In this document: piece by piece, positions 61,505 through 64,000 of the stretch
Numbering within the stretch: position 1 is the first letter of the stretch
How the letters are laid out: the number at the start of each line of letters is the position of its first letter
Assembly (NCBI RefSeq): GCF_015711645.1
Contig: NZ_JABTEX010000005.1
Span: forward strand, 62,001-126,000
Origin: Planomonospora sp. ID82291
Lineage (GTDB): Bacteria; Actinomycetota; Actinomycetes; Streptosporangiales; Streptosporangiaceae
Length of the DNA stretch: 64,000 bases
Direction of reading: 5' to 3'
Notes under the pieces: generated by a model
Database searches by the model: none
What the model was told of the DNA's origin: nothing
Seen by the model: the letters and a program-made list of their open reading frames with translations, nothing else
Translations under genes and position numbers: made by a program

Positions 61505-62539
61505 TCAGCGGTTCTCGCCCAGCGCCCGGATGATCTGCTCGGGGGTGAGGCGGTGCGTGCCGACGTAGTAGAGCACCGCCCCGGCCGGCAGCTCGGTCCG
61601 CCAGCCCGGGTTGACCACCAGCCCCGCCTCCGTGCGCGCGGCCAGCAGCGTGGCGCCGTACGCCCGGCCGAGCGCGATCAGGCAGCGCTCGACCGGCACC
61701 GGGCCCAGTGACCCGGGCAGCCGTGTCGAGTAGGTGCCGGCGCCGCCGTGGGTCATCAGGTCGGCGTAGACCTCCGTGATCCCGGGATCCTTCAGCTCCT
61801 CGGTGATCATGTGCGGGCTGTGCCACTGGACGCAGCGCACGTTCTCGTTGACGTAGCGCACGTTCCGCACCCGGCCGATGTCGCGCAGCGCCACGACGAG
61901 GTGGGCGCCCTCGGCGACGTGGTCGGCGGTGACCGCCACCGCCAGCGCCTCGTTGTCGTCGCGGACGTCGACGAGCACGCTCCGCGCCCGCTGCACGCCG
62001 GCCCGGCGCAGCACCTCGTCGTGGGTCGGGTCGCCGCGGACGAAGGCCACGGCGCGGCCGGGCATCGGGTGGGTGGACACGTCGTCCCACGCGCAGAGCA
62101 CGAGGTCGCACGGGCCCTCGGCCGCCAGCTCGTCCACGATCTGCTCGGTCCGGCCCGGCGTGTAGCCGAGCAGCACGATGTGGTCCGCCGCCTCCACCGT
62201 GACCGCGCCCTGCATCCGCCGTCCCTTCGCTCGTTCCATGACGGCCGTCAGCCGGGTGAAGACCGTGGTGAGCGTCGCGATCCCGCCCACGATGACGTAG
62301 GCGCCGACGGCGCGGCCGGCGTCCGAGGTCGGGGAGAAGTCCCCGTAGCCCACGGTCGCGGCGGTGACCACGAAATACCACCAGTAGTTGGCCGGTTCCA
62401 CGATCCGGCTGCCCGGGGGCTCCGCCAGCGCCATCAGCGGCCAGCTCGTCGCGAACACGACGCCGAACACCGCCACCGGCGTCCACCAGGCGCTCAGCGC
62501 CGCGAGCCGGGCGAGCAGGCGTCCCAGGAAGATCGGCAC
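61505..62539 (-). CDS. Potassium channel family protein with TrkA-N (RCK) domain
   Basis: A 344-residue two-helix channel subunit. Helix 1 (WWTPVAVFGVVFATSWPLMA), pore loop with selectivity filter TVGYGD (about residues 62-67), and helix 2 (AVGAYVIVGGIATLTTVFTRL). A cytoplasmic RCK domain starts with HIVLLGYTPGRTEQIVDEL; its GxxxGR loop replaces GxGxxG, so nucleotide binding may be altered. A second half (about 250-344) resembles RCK-C. It would act as a tetramer in K+ flux. GTG at 62539. It is divergent from the Gfo/Idh/MocA gene. Confidence 0.9.
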   Translation of the reverse strand: MPIFLGRLLARLAALSAWWTPVAVFGVVFATSWPLMALAEPPGSRIVEPANYWWYFVVTAATVGYGDFSPTSDAGRAVGAYVIVGGIATLTTVFTRLTAVMERAKGRRMQGAVTVEAADHIVLLGYTPGRTEQIVDELAAEGPCDLVLCAWDDVSTHPMPGRAVAFVRGDPTHDEVLRRAGVQRARSVLVDVRDDNEALAVAVTADHVAEGAHLVVALRDIGRVRNVRYVNENVRCVQWHSPHMITEELKDPGITEVYADLMTHGGAGTYSTRLPGSLGPVPVERCLIALGRAYGATLLAARTEAGLVVNPGWRTELPAGAVLYYVGTHRLTPEQIIRALGENR

Positions 62540-62631
62540 GCTCCTCCTCCCGCGCTGCGGCGTCCGGCCGCCGGAGCGGACCCGTTTCCCCCATCTTTCC
62601 CTGCGACGGCGGAGCCGTCACCGCCAGATGC

Positions 62632-62661
62632 TTGCCCGCCGGGCCCGGCCTGCCGTACGGT
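62632..62661 (+). promoter_or_regulatory. Predicted promoter of the Gfo/Idh/MocA-DUF993 operon
   Basis: TTGCCC (62632-62637), an 18-nt spacer and TACGGT (62656-62661). The start site would fall about 62668, inside the LacI-type operator. Confidence 0.5.
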
Positions 62662-62666
62662 ACTTA

Positions 62667-62680
62667 GGAAAGCGCTTTCC
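62667..62680. promoter_or_regulatory. LacI-family operator
   Basis: GGAAAGCGCTTTCC is a perfect 14-bp palindrome with the central CG of LacI/GalR-family sites. It overlaps the predicted transcription start of the Gfo/Idh/MocA gene, as expected for a repressor. Confidence 0.82.
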
Positions 62681-62698
62681 ATAGGAGGCTCAGAGAGA

Positions 62699-63841
62699 AT
62701 GTCCCCCCGAAGCATCGGCATCGTGATGAACGGTGTCACCGGCCGCATGGGTTACCGTCAGCACCTGGTCAGGTCGGTCCTGGCGATCAACGGGCAGGGC
62801 GGCGTGGCACTGTCCGACGGCAGCCGCGTCCTGCTCAGGCCGGTGCTGGTGGGCCGGAACGCCGAGAAGCTCGAGAAGCTCGCCGCCGACCACGGCATCG
62901 CCGACTGGACCACCGACCTCGACGCGGCCCTGGCCTCCGACGAGAACCTGATCTACTTCGACGCCCAGGTCACCCAGGCGCGCGTCAAGGCCGTGCTCAA
63001 GGCCATCGAGGCCGGCAAGCACGTCTACGCCGAGAAGCCGACCGCCGAGACGGTCGAGGAGGCCGTCGCGCTGGCCGAGGCCGCCGCGGCCCGGGGCGTC
63101 AAGAACGGCGTCGTGCAGGACAAGCTGTTCCTGCCGGGCCTGCTCAAGCTCAAGCGCCTGATCGACGGCGGGTTCTTCGGCCGGATCCTCTCGGTGCGCG
63201 GCGAGTTCGGCTACTGGGTCTTCGAGGGCGACTGGCAGACCGCCCAGCGCCCCTCGTGGAACTACCGCGCCGAGGACGGCGGCGGCATCGTGCTCGACAT
63301 GTTCCCGCACTGGGCCTACGTGCTGGAGAACCTGTTCGGCCGGGTCCGCTCGGTCTACGCCCAGGCCGTCACCCACATCCCCGAGCGGGTGGACGAGCGG
63401 GGCGAGGCCTACCCCGCCACCGCCGACGACGCCGCCTACGGCGTCTTCGAGCTGGAGGGCGGGATCATCGCGCAGATCAACTCCTCCTGGAGCGTCCGGG
63501 TCAACCGCGACGAGCTGGTGGAGTTCCAGGTGGACGGCACGCACGGCAGCGCCGTCGCGGGCCTGCGCAACTGCCGCGTCCAACACCGGGCCACCACCCC
63601 CAAGCCCGTCTGGAACCCCGACCTGCCCGTCACCGCGCGCTTCCGCGACGACTGGCAGGAGGTCCCGGACAACACCGAGTTCGACAACGGCTTCAAGATC
63701 CAGTGGGAGATGTTCGTCCGCCACGTGCTGGAGGACGCGCCGTTCCCCTACGACTTCGCCTCCGGGGCGCGCGGCGTCCGCCTCGCCGAGCTGGGCCTGC
63801 GCTCCTCCGCCGAGGGCCGCCGCCTGCCGGTGGAGCCGTGA
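62699..63841 (+). CDS. Gfo/Idh/MocA family sugar oxidoreductase
   Basis: A 380-residue dehydrogenase. The N-terminal Rossmann part has SIGIVMNGVTGRMGYRQHLV, IYFDAQVTQARVKAVLKAIE and the catalytic HVYAEKPTAETVEEA (EKP lysine). The C-terminal half has GGGIVLDMFPHWAYVLENLF and a beta-sheet substrate domain. The nucleotide loop NGVTGRMG differs from the usual GxGxxG. It oxidises an inositol- or sugar-like substrate with NAD(P). The ATG at 62699 has AGGAGG 10 nt upstream. Its stop overlaps the next GTG in GTGA. Confidence 0.92.
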   Translation: MSPRSIGIVMNGVTGRMGYRQHLVRSVLAINGQGGVALSDGSRVLLRPVLVGRNAEKLEKLAADHGIADWTTDLDAALASDENLIYFDAQVTQARVKAVLKAIEAGKHVYAEKPTAETVEEAVALAEAAAARGVKNGVVQDKLFLPGLLKLKRLIDGGFFGRILSVRGEFGYWVFEGDWQTAQRPSWNYRAEDGGGIVLDMFPHWAYVLENLFGRVRSVYAQAVTHIPERVDERGEAYPATADDAAYGVFELEGGIIAQINSSWSVRVNRDELVEFQVDGTHGSAVAGLRNCRVQHRATTPKPVWNPDLPVTARFRDDWQEVPDNTEFDNGFKIQWEMFVRHVLEDAPFPYDFASGARGVRLAELGLRSSAEGRRLPVEP

Positions 63842-64000
63842 CGCGCATCGTGCTCCCCGGCGGGGAGCACACCCTGCGTGAGCCGGTGGCCTGGGAGCGG
63901 CCCGCCGGACCGCCGCGGAGCCGGATCGTCTACGCCGCCGCCCACGTGGTCGCCGACCCGCTCGGCGACAACACCCCCGGCTCCCCCGCCGCCGTCGACT
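63838..64000 (+). CDS. DUF993 (dihydrodipicolinate synthase-like) family protein, partial
   Basis: The first 54 residues are in the window: VTRIVLPGGEHTLREPVAWE, then PAGPPRSRIVYAAAHVVADP, LGDNTPGSPAAVD. The RIVYAAAHVVADPLGDNTPG segment is characteristic of actinobacterial DUF993 proteins, which share the DapA-type aldolase fold. The GTG overlaps the oxidoreductase stop, so the two are translationally coupled and likely act in one sugar-degradation route under the LacI-type repressor. The remainder lies beyond the right edge. Confidence 0.85.
   Translation, partial: MTRIVLPGGEHTLREPVAWERPAGPPRSRIVYAAAHVVADPLGDNTPGSPAAVD

Overview
The window is chromosomal DNA of a very GC-rich (about 70-75%) filamentous actinomycete. 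The evidence is pervasive GTG/TTG starts, 4-bp ATGA/GTGA gene overlaps, a WhiB regulator, DUF1707, DUF3000 and MSMEG_6728-family proteins, an AidB-like dehydrogenase, a class F sortase and the HemQ-type haem pathway. A Streptosporangiales-like host (Streptosporangium, Nonomuraea or a relative) fits best; this is inferred from gene content only. I see no rRNA, tRNA, prophage, insertion sequence or CRISPR array.

Layout. 1-4.1 kb (minus strand): an operon of an NCS2 nucleobase permease followed by the FAD, 2Fe-2S and molybdopterin subunits of a xanthine-dehydrogenase-type hydroxylase, with an S4-domain protein upstream. 4.1-9.7 kb: a PucR regulator divergent from allH-fdrA-allG, the proposed oxamate carbamoyltransferase of purine (allantoin) nitrogen salvage. 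10-18.4 kb: two receptor-like Ser/Thr kinases, an MFS transporter, an atypical family A DNA polymerase and a metallophosphoesterase. 18.5-20.6 kb: thioesterase, alcohol dehydrogenase and a Pyr_excise-like protein. 20.8-23.9 kb: secreted pectinesterase and pectate lyase sharing an almost identical ricin-B lectin module. 24-27.8 kb: an alkyl-DHAP-synthase-like flavoenzyme divergent from tetR-glpD. 27.9-33.7 kb: a gene behind a near-perfect IdeR/DmdR iron box, whiB, rsgA (with a leader peptide and attenuator-like hairpin), glyA, yihY and a Cys-rich microprotein. 33.9-37.4 kb: a sulfate-assimilation operon with leader peptide, siroheme reductase, a 47-aa zinc ribbon, cysH and a sirohydrochlorin chelatase.

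37.4-50.1 kb: ECF sigma factor with a membrane partner, a DUF1707 protein, an ankyrin-HEAT protein, an AidB-like dehydrogenase, OsmC, GlgX, small membrane proteins, a RibD-like reductase and a fused double acyl-CoA dehydrogenase. 50.1-52 kb: a class F sortase beside a secreted protein that ends in an APQTG/helix/basic-tail signal. 52.3-61.3 kb: msrB, a 32-aa CxxC protein, a membrane-anchored protein, hemQ, hemG, a DUF4349 lipoprotein, hemE, a 76-aa zinc-ribbon protein, DUF3000 and RNase D. 61.5-64 kb: a K+ channel divergent from a Gfo/Idh/MocA-DUF993 operon with a perfect LacI-type operator.

Themes. Purine uptake, oxidation and downstream nitrogen recovery are grouped at the left end. Sulfite reductase, cysH and the chelatase supply reduced sulfur and siroheme. 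hemE/hemG/hemQ form the late coproporphyrin haem route. A striking window-wide feature is GC-rich tandem repeats sitting at or across the 3' ends of genes; in four cases the stop codon lies inside the repeat. No wholly unknown multi-gene system is obvious. The best leads are the rsgA leader/attenuator, the allFGH cluster, the sortase F-APQTG pair and the conserved-looking microproteins.
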